From: Akkermansia sp. | Lineage (GTDB): Bacteria > Verrucomicrobiota > Verrucomicrobiia > Verrucomicrobiales > Akkermansiaceae | DNA length: 57,086 bases | Reading direction: 5' to 3' | Assembly: GCA_017415995.1 (NCBI GenBank) | Contig: JAFQDN010000056.1 | Span: forward strand, 1 to 57,086 | Shown here: positions 26,568-35,650 of the stretch, in pieces | Layout: each line of letters starts with the position of its first letter | How positions within the stretch are numbered: position 1 is the stretch's first letter | The notes under the pieces: model-generated | Database searches by the model: none | What the model was told of the DNA's origin: nothing | What the model saw: the letters and a program-made list of their open reading frames with translations, nothing else | Made by a program: the position numbers and the translations under genes

Positions 26568-27686
26568 TCAACGATACACCATCACCGGTCCTGTCACCCC
26601 GGACTGAACAGACTTCAATTTTCGCACAGCGCGTATAAATATTTCAGCACCGGCTATTACCTCTTCCTCTGAAGAATAGCGACTGAGGGAAAAACGCAGG
26701 CTCTCCCTCGCCTGCCTATCAGACACCCCCATTGCACGTAATACATGGCTGGGTTCCGGTTCTGCGCTGGTACAAGCGGAACCGGTAGAACACAAAAGCC
26801 CCATCGGCTCCAGTAATAAGAACAAAGATTCGGCCATACACCCGGGCACACGGACATTGAACACATGAGGCAAACGAGGTGCGGTGCCTCCGTTTTCTAT
26901 TATTTCAATACCGGCATTACGCACGAGCTCCATAAAGTGAGCCCGCAACACAGACAAAGAAGCATACCGGTCTGCAGCTGCAAGAGCCAACTCCGCAGCC
27001 TTGCCGAAACCTATAATCCCCGGCACATTTTCCGTGCCGGCACGCCAATATTTCTCTTGAGCTCCCCCCGTCATTATCGGAGAAAACGGCGTTCCCCTGC
27101 GGACAAACAAAGCGCCTACACCTTTTGGACCGTGCAACTTATGCGCGGAAAGAGAGGCAAAATCAATCGGGAGTTCATGAAGATTCATCGGAATCTTCCC
27201 ACAGGCCTGCACAATGTCTACATGTACGCGCGCACCACAATCAACGGCAGCTGTACACAAAGAACGGACCGGTTGAATCACCCCGGTTTCATGATTCGCC
27301 CACGCAAAACTGGCACCGTCATGCCCCGGCAGCATGCCTTTCCACACAGCCAAATCTGCCACACCATTGCTCAATACCGTTGCAGAGGAACCTTTAAGCG
27401 TGCGCAAAGTGGCAGGATGCTCAGTAGGTAAGCAGAGCGTATTGTTGAACTGAGCCAAAGCCGACACGGACGCCTCCGTGCCACCCGAAGTAAAAATGAT
27501 TTCATCAGGGAACGCACCGATGAGGGCGGCAACCTGTTCACGCGCACATTCAACGGCTCGGCGCACAGAACGCGCTGCACCATACGCAGCGGAGGGATTG
27601 TAAAAATCCCTCCGCATGTACGGAAGCATGGCTTCCAACACTTCCTCCGCAACGGGAGTGGTAGCGTTATTGTCCCAATAAATCAT
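26568..27686 (-). CDS. Cysteine desulfurase (NifS/IscS-like)
   Basis: A PLP enzyme that takes sulfur from cysteine as a persulfide for Fe-S clusters or tRNA thiolation. The 372 residues include the start IYWDNNATTPVAEEVL, HxTG-type ANHETGVIQPV, the PLP lysine in SAHKLHGPKG near residue 183, and the catalytic Cys in STGSACTSAEPEPSHVL near residue 303. The loop around the Cys resembles group I (NifS/IscS) enzymes more than SufS. Its start overlaps the stop of the upstream small secreted protein by one base, so the two are co-translated; comEC follows. Confidence 0.9.
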   Translation of the reverse strand: MIYWDNNATTPVAEEVLEAMLPYMRRDFYNPSAAYGAARSVRRAVECAREQVAALIGAFPDEIIFTSGGTEASVSALAQFNNTLCLPTEHPATLRTLKGSSATVLSNGVADLAVWKGMLPGHDGASFAWANHETGVIQPVRSLCTAAVDCGARVHVDIVQACGKIPMNLHELPIDFASLSAHKLHGPKGVGALFVRRGTPFSPIMTGGAQEKYWRAGTENVPGIIGFGKAAELALAAADRYASLSVLRAHFMELVRNAGIEIIENGGTAPRLPHVFNVRVPGCMAESLFLLLEPMGLLCSTGSACTSAEPEPSHVLRAMGVSDRQARESLRFSLSRYSSEEEVIAGAEIFIRAVRKLKSVQSGVTGPVMVYR

Positions 27687-28132
27687 CAGTATGTATTGAC
27701 AGCCTCAATAGCCTCATCCAGCTCAGGGCAGCTGATATTGAGCTCACCTATGCGCTCGATTTCGGCATTAAGCTGCTCTTGGAGTTTTTCAAGCTGCTTT
27801 TCGCGTTTTTCAGCGACTTCATCCATAGCTTCACCCTCCGGAACCTCAGCGGGGCCGGAAGTCCCCATAGCCGTTTCCTTACCTCCAACTAACTTTCCAT
27901 AATGCTTCATAATGGCAGCAGCTGCTTTCTTGGCACTCTTTTCATCGCGCACCTTCTTAAGAGCAGCGATAGCTTTTTTCTGTCTGGCAATTTTCTTCTT
28001 AAACCAATCGGCAGCCTCCTTTTTTTCCATCCGTTTTTCGGAAGCAGACTTAGGAGCAGCGTCATCATCAGCCAAAGCTACGGGAGCCCCGACCATTACA
28101 CTCAAGCTAAGCAAGTATGCAAGGAATCTCAT
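27686..28132 (-). CDS. Small secreted alpha-helical protein of unknown function
   Basis: From the ATG at 28132 this gives 148 residues with a signal peptide (MRFLAYLLSLSVMVGAPVALA, cut before DDD). The longer start at 28162 is rejected because a promoter overlaps it. The mature protein is charged, Lys/Glu/Ala-rich and mostly helical, with two probable coiled-coil stretches (WFKKKIARQKKAIAALKKV and a region near KLQEQLNAEIERI). There is one Cys near the end (NISCPEL). No family is recognised. It is co-transcribed with the cysteine desulfurase and comEC, but nothing shows a shared function. Confidence 0.65.
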   Translation of the reverse strand: MRFLAYLLSLSVMVGAPVALADDDAAPKSASEKRMEKKEAADWFKKKIARQKKAIAALKKVRDEKSAKKAAAAIMKHYGKLVGGKETAMGTSGPAEVPEGEAMDEVAEKREKQLEKLQEQLNAEIERIGELNISCPELDEAIEAVNTY

Positions 28133-28141
28133 AACGGGTGG

Positions 28142-28170
28142 ATAATGCCACGCTTCCTTCATATTGTCAA
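28142..28170 (-). promoter_or_regulatory. Promoter of the secreted protein-cysteine desulfurase-comEC unit
   Basis: On the minus strand: perfect TTGACA (28170-28165), 17-bp spacer, CATTAT (28147-28142). The predicted start is within about three bases of the ATG at 28132. Confidence 0.5.
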
Positions 28171-28247
28171 GCGGTATTTATCACATTCAGGTATCAAAAA
28201 CGCATAAAATCACACCACACTATTACGCATACGCACGCGGAATCCCC

Positions 28248-28276
28248 TTGACCCGCTGTAAGGAATATGGTATAAG
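28248..28276 (+). promoter_or_regulatory. Sigma-70-type promoter of the GTPase three-gene system
   Basis: TTGACC (28248-28253), 17-bp spacer, TATAAG (28271-28276). Expected leader about 18 bases to the ATG at 28301. It is the only strong promoter seen before a run of seven tightly spaced plus-strand genes ending at thiL. Confidence 0.7.
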
Positions 28277-28300
28277 CGGTTCAAATCAGCACACACTTAA

Positions 28301-30004
28301 ATGAATCAGCAATTATACATCTACGATTGCCTCACGGGTAAGCTGCGCGTCTCCAACAGAAACTTCATGTCTATCGGTTCCGGTAAGCAGAATGTTTTTA
28401 AGGTTCGTATGAACGCGGAAATCGGCGGCACCTTTGCATTGCGCAATAACGTGTGCCGATTTTTCCCGCATAGCAGACTCCCGTTCTACTCCATAAACGG
28501 CAATACCATTGAAACTGATTCACTCGTTAAGCCGAACCGTCTGTATTTGGTTGTACTTTCCGGGGGGTGTTTTATCATATGGTTCGGCAATGAGGATGAC
28601 CTACCGGATTTCTGCAACTATGATCCCCATTGCTGGTATGTGTATACCCCTGAAACCGGGCAATGGAGTGACGGTGCTGAGCTCCCGGAGTTACTCAATG
28701 ATGAACACCACTATTCCCAGACCGCACTTGTCACATTTGAAGGACTCGGACAAAACGCATTCCGCTTGCAAGACATGAAAGAGGTAGCGGATCTGATGCG
28801 CAACACGACAAACACGCCCCGAACACTCTCATCCAAATATGAGGAAAAAGGAGGATTCCGCTGTCCATCTTGCTTGGAATATTTCCGCCCGGACGAAGCA
28901 CTGAGTATCGCCTCACACCCCTCACTGAAAGGAGACTCCATCTTGGGAGAATACGCTATGGCACGCTTTACACCTACACAGTTCACCCAACAAGGGCATC
29001 CGTTGGACGCCATGGGAGAAGCATGTGAGGACTACGCCTGCCCTAAGTGCCACTATAAACTGCTGCCGTTCTACAACCAAATGACGCACCACCACGTGGC
29101 CATCATCGGAGTCCCCGGTTCCGGTAAATCATTATATCTGGCCTCGTTGGTTCACCAAATGGAGCGTGAATTCCCGCGTGATTTCGGCATTCCGTTCCGG
29201 GATGCCAATCCGGAGGAAAATGCACCGCTTAACACCATGCGCATACGCTTATTCTACTCCAATACAGTAGAAGACTTCCGGGATTGGAGCTCCTACCTCA
29301 AGGGGAAGAATCGGCGTAAAGTATACCGCCGGGGCATGAATGATTACTTACCCACCCCGTTCATTTATACCTTCAACAGGAGCACCAGCGCACACTCCAT
29401 TATTCTCTACAATGCGGAAAAAGAGCCAACATCAAAGTCATCATCGCTCATTGAAAAGGACTGTCTGAAGGCGGCAGATGCTATTTTCTTCATCTATGAT
29501 CCGACGCAAGATCCGGCATTCCGCTCCATCCTCAGAGACGAGATGACCCCCATCACAAAAAACATATCCCAACAAGAGCAGCTGCTTTCCGATGTTGAAA
29601 TGCACATACGCAGAACTCTTAATCTACCACCGGGAGAAAAAATTTCAACACCTTTGGCAATCATTGTCAGCAAAAGTGATAGCTGGAAGCATTTACTTGG
29701 ACCGGAACCCTTGAGACCGGCCGTCCGCAACGGCAGAATCCGCACTGAAAACATAAGACTCAATTCGGAACGCATCAGGGATTTAATTTTTCATCTCTCG
29801 CCGCAAATCTGCACCGGCGCTGAAAACATATCACAAAACGTGCGCTACTTCAGCGTGTCGTCATTCGGCTCAGCCCCGAAAGAATGGACGGATGAATTAT
29901 TAGGCGGAAGCTATGTAGCACCGGAAAGCGGCAAGCTTAACCCAACAAGGGTGACGGAGCCGGTATTATGGATGCTCAACTCACCGGACTCAGGCATATT
30001 CTAG
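28301..30004 (+). CDS. GTPase-like P-loop protein with zinc ribbon and possible FHA-like N-terminus
   Basis: A 567-residue cytoplasmic protein. Residues ~15-110 resemble a degenerate FHA beta-sandwich (IGSGKQNVFKV, SINGNTI). A zinc ribbon is split by a ~55-residue insert: C188-P-S-C191 and C247-P-K-C250. Immediately after is the nucleotide-binding core: P-loop GVPGSGKS (270-277), a switch/Walker B-like strand ending at D400 (FFIYDPTQD), and SKSD (457-460) in place of the G4 motif NKxD, suggesting guanine specificity. The order zinc ribbon-GTPase recalls GTPases found with GAP1-type partners in bacterial conflict systems. It begins an operon with two membrane proteins. The specific function is unknown. 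Confidence 0.6.
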   Translation: MNQQLYIYDCLTGKLRVSNRNFMSIGSGKQNVFKVRMNAEIGGTFALRNNVCRFFPHSRLPFYSINGNTIETDSLVKPNRLYLVVLSGGCFIIWFGNEDDLPDFCNYDPHCWYVYTPETGQWSDGAELPELLNDEHHYSQTALVTFEGLGQNAFRLQDMKEVADLMRNTTNTPRTLSSKYEEKGGFRCPSCLEYFRPDEALSIASHPSLKGDSILGEYAMARFTPTQFTQQGHPLDAMGEACEDYACPKCHYKLLPFYNQMTHHHVAIIGVPGSGKSLYLASLVHQMEREFPRDFGIPFRDANPEENAPLNTMRIRLFYSNTVEDFRDWSSYLKGKNRRKVYRRGMNDYLPTPFIYTFNRSTSAHSIILYNAEKEPTSKSSSLIEKDCLKAADAIFFIYDPTQDPAFRSILRDEMTPITKNISQQEQLLSDVEMHIRRTLNLPPGEKISTPLAIIVSKSDSWKHLLGPEPLRPAVRNGRIRTENIRLNSERIRDLIFHLSPQICTGAENISQNVRYFSVSSFGSAPKEWTDELLGGSYVAPESGKLNPTRVTEPVLWMLNSPDSGIF

Positions 30005-30037
30005 GGAGCATAACCTACCCGGAACCGCGCACGCACC

Positions 30038-31495
30038 ATGTCATATCAAATTCTCAGAGCAAAACCTCCGGAGTTGCAGCAAAACTCAGCAGACTCCGAA
30101 AGTGTCATCATAGCAGAAAGCGCACATATTCCTGCAGCGCTGCGCGAACAAGCTATGTTATTAAGCAAAGCAACGGCACAAACGCACAGTGCATTTGCCT
30201 ATACCACACTCGACTCTGAAGGCTCGCAATACCACATATTAAGCGTTTTTACCGCAAAAAAGCCCGGACATCCGGCTGATGTGGTACACCAACTGATACT
30301 CACTGAGGAAGAAGTAAAAGGGCTGCAAAATAATCAAGCGCGCCCCACTCCCGCCGGTATTATTCAAGCATTCCGCAAAAATCAATATTGGGTTACACAC
30401 GCAGATGCAAGCACTCATATACCGGAAGGAGAACCCAGGTTATCCGCCTCCGAATTACCGAATGCATCAACCCAACATTATTGGAAAAAGCTGACCGGGC
30501 ATAAAGGCAATGCTCGCATATATTGCGTACCGCCGTATGATAAAAAGAACCTGAGCTATTTTCCCTCAGAATTCACAGCAGAAGACGTCCTACTTTTGCT
30601 ACATGAATCACAATGGCTTATGCCGACGCGAGGCTGGGGGAACAGTTTTTCCATCGGCATCAGAAAAGAGGACTTCATAGCCGAACACGCGCAAATTATC
30701 GGCATCATCGGCGCAATTCCGCCGGAAGAACATTCTGCAAATACTCAAAATGAGAGAGTTTGCCTGTACGTCAACAATATTCATCTATCTGAAGAAACAG
30801 AAGCGACAACAGACGCAGCAACAGCCCTTCCCCAACAACAAACACAACAAGAGCCGGACAGAAACCGCCCCTCGGACACACCGTCTGAACCATACAAGTA
30901 CGCAGAAAGCCCGGATTATGAAACCTTTGACATCCCGGTTCCCGGCAATGAAAGATTCAAATATATACTGTATTGCTCGGCACTGATTCTCCTTGCAGGC
31001 TTGGTATATTCAGGCATAAGCCTCAGTATCCGGCACAAACAACCCTCGGATAACAGCGAGGAGCCTACCCCTCGCCTCAGATTCCAAGCCATCATCAACA
31101 TGGGAAATGAGGCAGAAGATAAATATCTTAAAAGTCTGGAAGACGACATTCGCCGTTGTAACAGCTCAGAATACGATGGGCTGTTAGACTGCATACACAT
31201 CATATCAGAAGACTCCCGCCGAGCAGGAGGGCACCCCACCAGCATGTTGTTTTTGCTCCGCCATGCAGACTCCCTCGGCGTATCACGCAAAGACCTCTGC
31301 TGCTTTTACCTGAGCCGAGTGATTGATACCTACCAAATGGAGGAATGGATTAAAGAAAACACCAGCAAAGAAGAAATTGCAGTATGGCGTAAACTTTTCA
31401 CAACAGAACCGGCGCTTAAACAGCACTTGGCAACATCCCCCACTTTCAGGGAGTTTATGCAACCCATCATCACTAAAGCAGAAAAACATCCGTAA
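30038..31495 (+). CDS. GTPase-associated-protein-like (GAP1-like) membrane protein
   Basis: A 485-residue protein without a signal peptide. Residues 1-~225 show the pattern YHILSVFTAKKPGHPADVVHQLIL followed by an acidic E-E segment and PAGIIQAF then YWVTHAD, which resembles the N-terminal domain of GAP1-type GTPase partners (motifs of the form HILSR...AHHLVL...). A Pro/Gln-rich linker (~250-300) leads to one membrane helix at ~309-331 and a ~150-residue helical C-terminus. By prediction the N-domain is cytoplasmic next to the GTPase, and the C-terminus periplasmic. It lies 33 bases after the GTPase gene and ends one base before the third gene. The family call rests on motif resemblance by eye. 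Confidence 0.5.
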   Translation: MSYQILRAKPPELQQNSADSESVIIAESAHIPAALREQAMLLSKATAQTHSAFAYTTLDSEGSQYHILSVFTAKKPGHPADVVHQLILTEEEVKGLQNNQARPTPAGIIQAFRKNQYWVTHADASTHIPEGEPRLSASELPNASTQHYWKKLTGHKGNARIYCVPPYDKKNLSYFPSEFTAEDVLLLLHESQWLMPTRGWGNSFSIGIRKEDFIAEHAQIIGIIGAIPPEEHSANTQNERVCLYVNNIHLSEETEATTDAATALPQQQTQQEPDRNRPSDTPSEPYKYAESPDYETFDIPVPGNERFKYILYCSALILLAGLVYSGISLSIRHKQPSDNSEEPTPRLRFQAIINMGNEAEDKYLKSLEDDIRRCNSSEYDGLLDCIHIISEDSRRAGGHPTSMLFLLRHADSLGVSRKDLCCFYLSRVIDTYQMEEWIKENTSKEEIAVWRKLFTTEPALKQHLATSPTFREFMQPIITKAEKHP

Positions 31496-33649
31496 ATGGC
31501 AAGGCCCACCCGCACATCACCTGATAGAGAATTGCGGCGTTTGGCTTTGGCTGAACGTTGGGACGATGTTCGAGCCTTGCTTATGGCAAGATTGGAAGCA
31601 GATGATTCCGACACAGAAGCCAAGGAAGAGCTTTCGAGACTCAACAGCGGACAACCGCTCAAAGCACTCATGAACGCAGCCCAGCGAAAAGAAGCAGCTG
31701 CTACCGAAGCGCTTACAAAACTCCGCGAGTTGATGGATACCGTTCCACAAGCTGATTTACGCAAACTCAGCAAACAAACGCTAGAAGAGGGAAAAAAGCA
31801 ATGGGATGAAATTGAGAAAAGGCTGAGAGCCGTTGGCAAAACTTTGCCGGAAGATGCCCGAGAGTACCGAAAAGAATTGCACAACCGCCTACTGAAATAC
31901 AGCACGCGTACAGCCATTCGCTGCGTATACGGAATCGGCGCCATTGCCGCAAGCACAGCGGCATTTTTCCTTATTAATTCAAAATTGCGAGACGGAGCGT
32001 ACGCCGACATGGCGCAGTTGGAAGCTGCGCTCAACCAAAAAAACTGGCAACAAGCTCAAAACCTTCGTGACAAAACGGACAGCAAGCTCAACCATTACTA
32101 CTGCCCGGAATTGCAGTCCTTGTTAAAGAAAACGGATGATTGGTTAGCAGAAATAGAAAATGATTTCAAAAAGCTGGACGCCGACATACGGAAACTTGAA
32201 CAAAAACAGAATGGACTCAAAGAAATAGGCTTGAAAGGTCAAGTAGAATTGGAAAACCGCCTCCGCCGCCTCATACGCGGACGCGATATTCTGCAACAGC
32301 GTTGGACTTCGTTATGCAAAAAAGAGCGTCACATGCTTGAACAGCAAAAAAAAGAAATACTGCAAGCTGTACACGCACCGCTACCAAAACCTCCGGAGCT
32401 AACGGGAGATACGGCTCTTGATGACAAATCACTCCGGCAACACCAGACACTACTGCAAGAACGGCTTGCAGAAGCCAAGCTGGCACATAGCGCATACAAC
32501 TGCGCTCATGACATCATAGCCGATATAGAGCAGCGGATTCACAAGCAACAAATCTTGTTAAACGACATTAAAGCGTTTAGCAGCACTGCCGCTAAGCTGA
32601 AAAAAGAACGGAGCTACGACACCTATTGCGCAGTCATCCGTTCCTTCACCCCTGCCGAGTATCCCGCAGCTCTGCAAATTGCCACCATCACACCGCACCT
32701 ACCCACCCAAGAGGATATCATCAATCGAATTCTCGACCCACAGGGAGAATTTTCACCCAAGCTTTTACTTGCGGCTAGACAAACTCTTACGAACGGAGGG
32801 CCTACATTTACGGCAGATTTTCCGGCAAACCACAGACAAATTGTTCTGATGGAGGATATGTTTACCGCACCGTCATTGTACCGCAAAGTGTACGGAATTA
32901 AGCTTCCGGATACAACCATGCGGTTCAGCACCAAGAAACCGACAATCGATAAAACAAACTTTATCATCTTCCGCACGAGCAATATAGACCCCAATTTTTC
33001 ACCGGATGATGATGTGATAGAACTCCAAAATGACGGGAGGGTTGAGCTGGTGGAGTATGATGCCACACCTCTGCTCAAGTGCGGAGACTTTACACGGGAG
33101 CGTTTTTTTATAACCGCAAACATATTACAACTACTGACAAACGCTCTCAACTTTCCGGAAGGGAAACACCCGGCATTGGCACAAGCTTACGTGTATTATA
33201 CCCTGCTGCAATTGGCAAACGAGCACACGCATCCCCTCCTCAACGGAGCCAGATTTTCACCAACACTCAAAACCCATGCAGCGGATTTTCACCGTATCCT
33301 CAAGAAAAGAGGCATTACGCTTGAACCCGGCTGCTGGCTTACCGCAAATCACACAATCAAACACGCAGAACAAGCCTTTGCGGAATGGTTCCGCCGTCAT
33401 AAAGGAGCGGATTACCTCCGGGAAGCAGCAGCCGAGTTCAGCTCACGTTACGAAGCGGACTCTTTCTTTACCGGCTATGTTGATGAAAAGGGCAATTTTT
33501 GCCCATTCCGCCGTCTCGATGCAGCCCAATTCCTGTGGTTTGTGACAAAAACCGGCATGAAACGCACCCCGGCAAACGCCCCGGATTTTACCGAAGCCAT
33601 GCCGTGGAGCCCCGTTTTTTCAGAAGTCCGACCCACAGGTAAACAGTAA
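31496..33649 (+). CDS. Large coiled-coil membrane protein, third member of the GTPase system
   Basis: A 717-residue protein of no recognised family. Residues ~1-135 are charged and helical, followed by one membrane helix at ~142-162 (YGIGAIAASTAAFFLIN). Residues ~165-380 form a long coiled coil rich in K/E/Q (for example DADIRKLEQKQNGLKEI), and ~400-700 form a mixed globular domain containing several paired Pro/Asp turns but no catalytic motif. The topology matches the second protein: a cytoplasmic N-domain, one helix and a large distal part. The start abuts the previous stop, and the stop shares a base with the next ATG. It could be a structural or effector subunit. Confidence 0.6.
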   Translation: MARPTRTSPDRELRRLALAERWDDVRALLMARLEADDSDTEAKEELSRLNSGQPLKALMNAAQRKEAAATEALTKLRELMDTVPQADLRKLSKQTLEEGKKQWDEIEKRLRAVGKTLPEDAREYRKELHNRLLKYSTRTAIRCVYGIGAIAASTAAFFLINSKLRDGAYADMAQLEAALNQKNWQQAQNLRDKTDSKLNHYYCPELQSLLKKTDDWLAEIENDFKKLDADIRKLEQKQNGLKEIGLKGQVELENRLRRLIRGRDILQQRWTSLCKKERHMLEQQKKEILQAVHAPLPKPPELTGDTALDDKSLRQHQTLLQERLAEAKLAHSAYNCAHDIIADIEQRIHKQQILLNDIKAFSSTAAKLKKERSYDTYCAVIRSFTPAEYPAALQIATITPHLPTQEDIINRILDPQGEFSPKLLLAARQTLTNGGPTFTADFPANHRQIVLMEDMFTAPSLYRKVYGIKLPDTTMRFSTKKPTIDKTNFIIFRTSNIDPNFSPDDDVIELQNDGRVELVEYDATPLLKCGDFTRERFFITANILQLLTNALNFPEGKHPALAQAYVYYTLLQLANEHTHPLLNGARFSPTLKTHAADFHRILKKRGITLEPGCWLTANHTIKHAEQAFAEWFRRHKGADYLREAAAEFSSRYEADSFFTGYVDEKGNFCPFRRLDAAQFLWFVTKTGMKRTPANAPDFTEAMPWSPVFSEVRPTGKQ

Positions 33650-34140
33650 TGAAAATTGCTCTTCTATCAGACGTACATGACCGAACAACACCCATGCTGA
33701 CAGCACTGGCAACGGCAGATTCCATGGGGTGTAGGCATCTGCTGTATCTGGGTGACATTGTAGAAACGGCCACCTTCCGACTCATGACAGAGGAGTGGCC
33801 CTACACCATGGATGTCGTGTTCGGCAACAACGAAATAGAGCGCAGTGCATTTATGCGTCTTGCCCAATCGCTACCGCGCGTTAGGCATCATGGAGATGAG
33901 GGGAGCCTTATTCTGAATAACAAACGCATTTTCATCACTCACTATCCTTGGATAGCAGAAAGAGCAGCACAATCCGGCAAATATGATGCCGTCTTTTTCG
34001 GGCACACCCATGTGGCAGAACAACTGCACTATTACAACACCGTTATTGCCAATCCCGGAGAAGTCGGAGGCGTGCGCCGTCCGTCCCAATTTGCCATCTA
34101 CGACACGCAAGACGGCAGCCTGAGTTTCGTTAAAATCTGA
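33649..34140 (+). CDS. YfcE/MJ0936-family metallophosphoesterase
   Basis: A 163-residue calcineurin-like phosphodiesterase. All five blocks are present: D8-x-H10 (SDVHD), GDIVE, GNNE, a His in FITHYPW and GHTH near the C-terminus, giving a two-metal site. Family members hydrolyse phosphodiesters; the natural substrate is often unknown. The start overlaps the stop of the coiled-coil protein by one base, so it is translationally coupled to the three-gene system, though it is a common housekeeping family. Confidence 0.9.
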   Translation: MKIALLSDVHDRTTPMLTALATADSMGCRHLLYLGDIVETATFRLMTEEWPYTMDVVFGNNEIERSAFMRLAQSLPRVRHHGDEGSLILNNKRIFITHYPWIAERAAQSGKYDAVFFGHTHVAEQLHYYNTVIANPGEVGGVRRPSQFAIYDTQDGSLSFVKI

Positions 34141-34152
34141 ATTTTCCCGGTC

Positions 34153-34764
34153 ATGGAGTATTTATGCTATAATCTGAATGAAATTTCTTGTACAGAGGAT
34201 GATACGCTGCTACTTTCAGCGGAAGAACGGAAAGTCTACCGAACCCGTGGCACGGACTATCTGAAAACACGCGCGCTCCTGAAAAAAGAAATAGCCCGGC
34301 GCACCGCCACCGAACCGCGGATGATTCGATTCAGCTATTCTGAGCACGGGAAACCGCTCTTTCCCGGGATTCACTTTAACATCAGCCATTCAGGTCATTT
34401 ACTATGCATGGCATTTCATGATGCCCCCATAGGTGTGGATATACAGCAAAGCAGGCGCCTTCCACGAATGGAAAGTCTGGCATCACGCATCATGTGTGAC
34501 GAGCAAGCCAAGCGATTCCGCGAACTCGGTTGCCCGCCGGATGTTTTTTTTGACTGCTGGGCCATTGCGGAAGCACTTGTAAAATGGGCAGGTTCCACCA
34601 TATGGCAAGCAAGAGACTTTCCATTCATCCTACACGAAAATCACGTTGAAGTCCTCATGCAAAATGGACCTCAGATCACGAGGTTTCGGCCATCGGATGG
34701 CTTTTTCGGGGCTGTTGCATACAAAATATCGGCTTGCACTTCCAATGACTACGCTGTACAATAA
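34153..34764 (+). CDS. Sfp-type 4'-phosphopantetheinyl transferase, atypical active-site motif
   Basis: Transfers phosphopantetheine from CoA to a serine of carrier proteins. The 203 residues have FNISHSG, then GVDIQ (Mg2+-binding Asp) and WAIAEALVKW. In most relatives the last motif is W-x-x-K-E-A-x-x-K; the first Lys is Ala here (WAIAEA), while the Glu and last Lys are kept. The dedicated ACP at 14.1 kb is a possible substrate. It lies 12 bases after the phosphodiesterase gene. Confidence 0.83.
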   Translation: MEYLCYNLNEISCTEDDTLLLSAEERKVYRTRGTDYLKTRALLKKEIARRTATEPRMIRFSYSEHGKPLFPGIHFNISHSGHLLCMAFHDAPIGVDIQQSRRLPRMESLASRIMCDEQAKRFRELGCPPDVFFDCWAIAEALVKWAGSTIWQARDFPFILHENHVEVLMQNGPQITRFRPSDGFFGAVAYKISACTSNDYAVQ

Positions 34765-34779
34765 CTCAAGGCTCGAAAT

Positions 34780-35640
34780 ATGATTGACAATTTATTACAG
34801 CAACCACTTTACGTCCAGGTGAACTTTTATCTGCTCGTCAGCAGTGCCTTATTTGTCACCATATTGTCTGTGTACCCGATTATTTACACATTTTTTTTCG
34901 GAGAAAAGCAACGCACATACGAGGCGTTACCACCTATACCGACCTTCCGGGGGAGTGAGTTCCCGATTAACGTCGACACCATTCTCATGCTGTTGTATGT
35001 AGGAATGACCCTGATGATGATAGGCTCATCATGCTTGGAACTCGCCACTCCAACCCAAGAAAAAGGTGAAAGCTCAGCAGCTGTTGCTTGGATTAACGCC
35101 ATTTTCAACTTTGTCTTCTACCTGCCACTGATTATCCGCTACGTTTTAGCGGCAGGATTGTCATTCTCCCTTACCTTCACCAAGCTCGCAGCCACGCTGT
35201 TAGCACTCATCTCTGTTTATGTGTGCACCGGAATCATCAACATCAGCGGCCTGCCTCAATGGCTCGTAGAACTTACTCACACCCCGGAAACTCAGCACGC
35301 CGTCCAAATGCTGACGGAATCCTCCGAAGGTGATTCTAACACGTTCCTACCTACCGTTGTCAGTGCTGTCATCATTGCACCCATAGTTGAGGAGTTCTTT
35401 TTTCGTGGTTTCATATTCAACATTTTACGAAAATCCACAGCTTTATTACCGGCAGCTATCGTATCAGGATTCTTTTTCGGGGCTGTTCATATTTCACTGG
35501 TCCAGTGCATTGTGCTTTCAGCATTCGGCATTATCCAGTGTTTTCTTTATGACTATACGAAATCCATTGTGTATCCCATCCTGATGCACATGATTTTCAA
35601 CGCTTTAGCCGTAATGGCTCTCATCCTGACAGCAAGCTGA
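34780..35640 (+). CDS. CPBP-family intramembrane metalloprotease
   Basis: A 286-residue membrane protein with about seven or eight helices. The Abi/CAAX-protease motifs are all present in the C-terminal half: EEFFFRG (motif 1, E-E-x3-R), FFFGAVH (motif 2, F-x3-H) and HMIFN (motif 3, H-x3-N). Bacterial members are linked with peptide maturation, bacteriocin immunity and surface-protein handling; the substrate is unknown. Spaced 15 bases after the phosphopantetheinyl transferase and ten before thiL. Confidence 0.88.
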   Translation: MIDNLLQQPLYVQVNFYLLVSSALFVTILSVYPIIYTFFFGEKQRTYEALPPIPTFRGSEFPINVDTILMLLYVGMTLMMIGSSCLELATPTQEKGESSAAVAWINAIFNFVFYLPLIIRYVLAAGLSFSLTFTKLAATLLALISVYVCTGIINISGLPQWLVELTHTPETQHAVQMLTESSEGDSNTFLPTVVSAVIIAPIVEEFFFRGFIFNILRKSTALLPAAIVSGFFFGAVHISLVQCIVLSAFGIIQCFLYDYTKSIVYPILMHMIFNALAVMALILTAS

Positions 35641-35650
35641 TTCCTCAGTC

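Noticed and set aside
28277..28287. tRNA-like T-loop sequence GGTTCAAATC
   Set aside because: No acceptor, D or anticodon stems can be drawn around it; it lies between the promoter -10 and the GTPase start.
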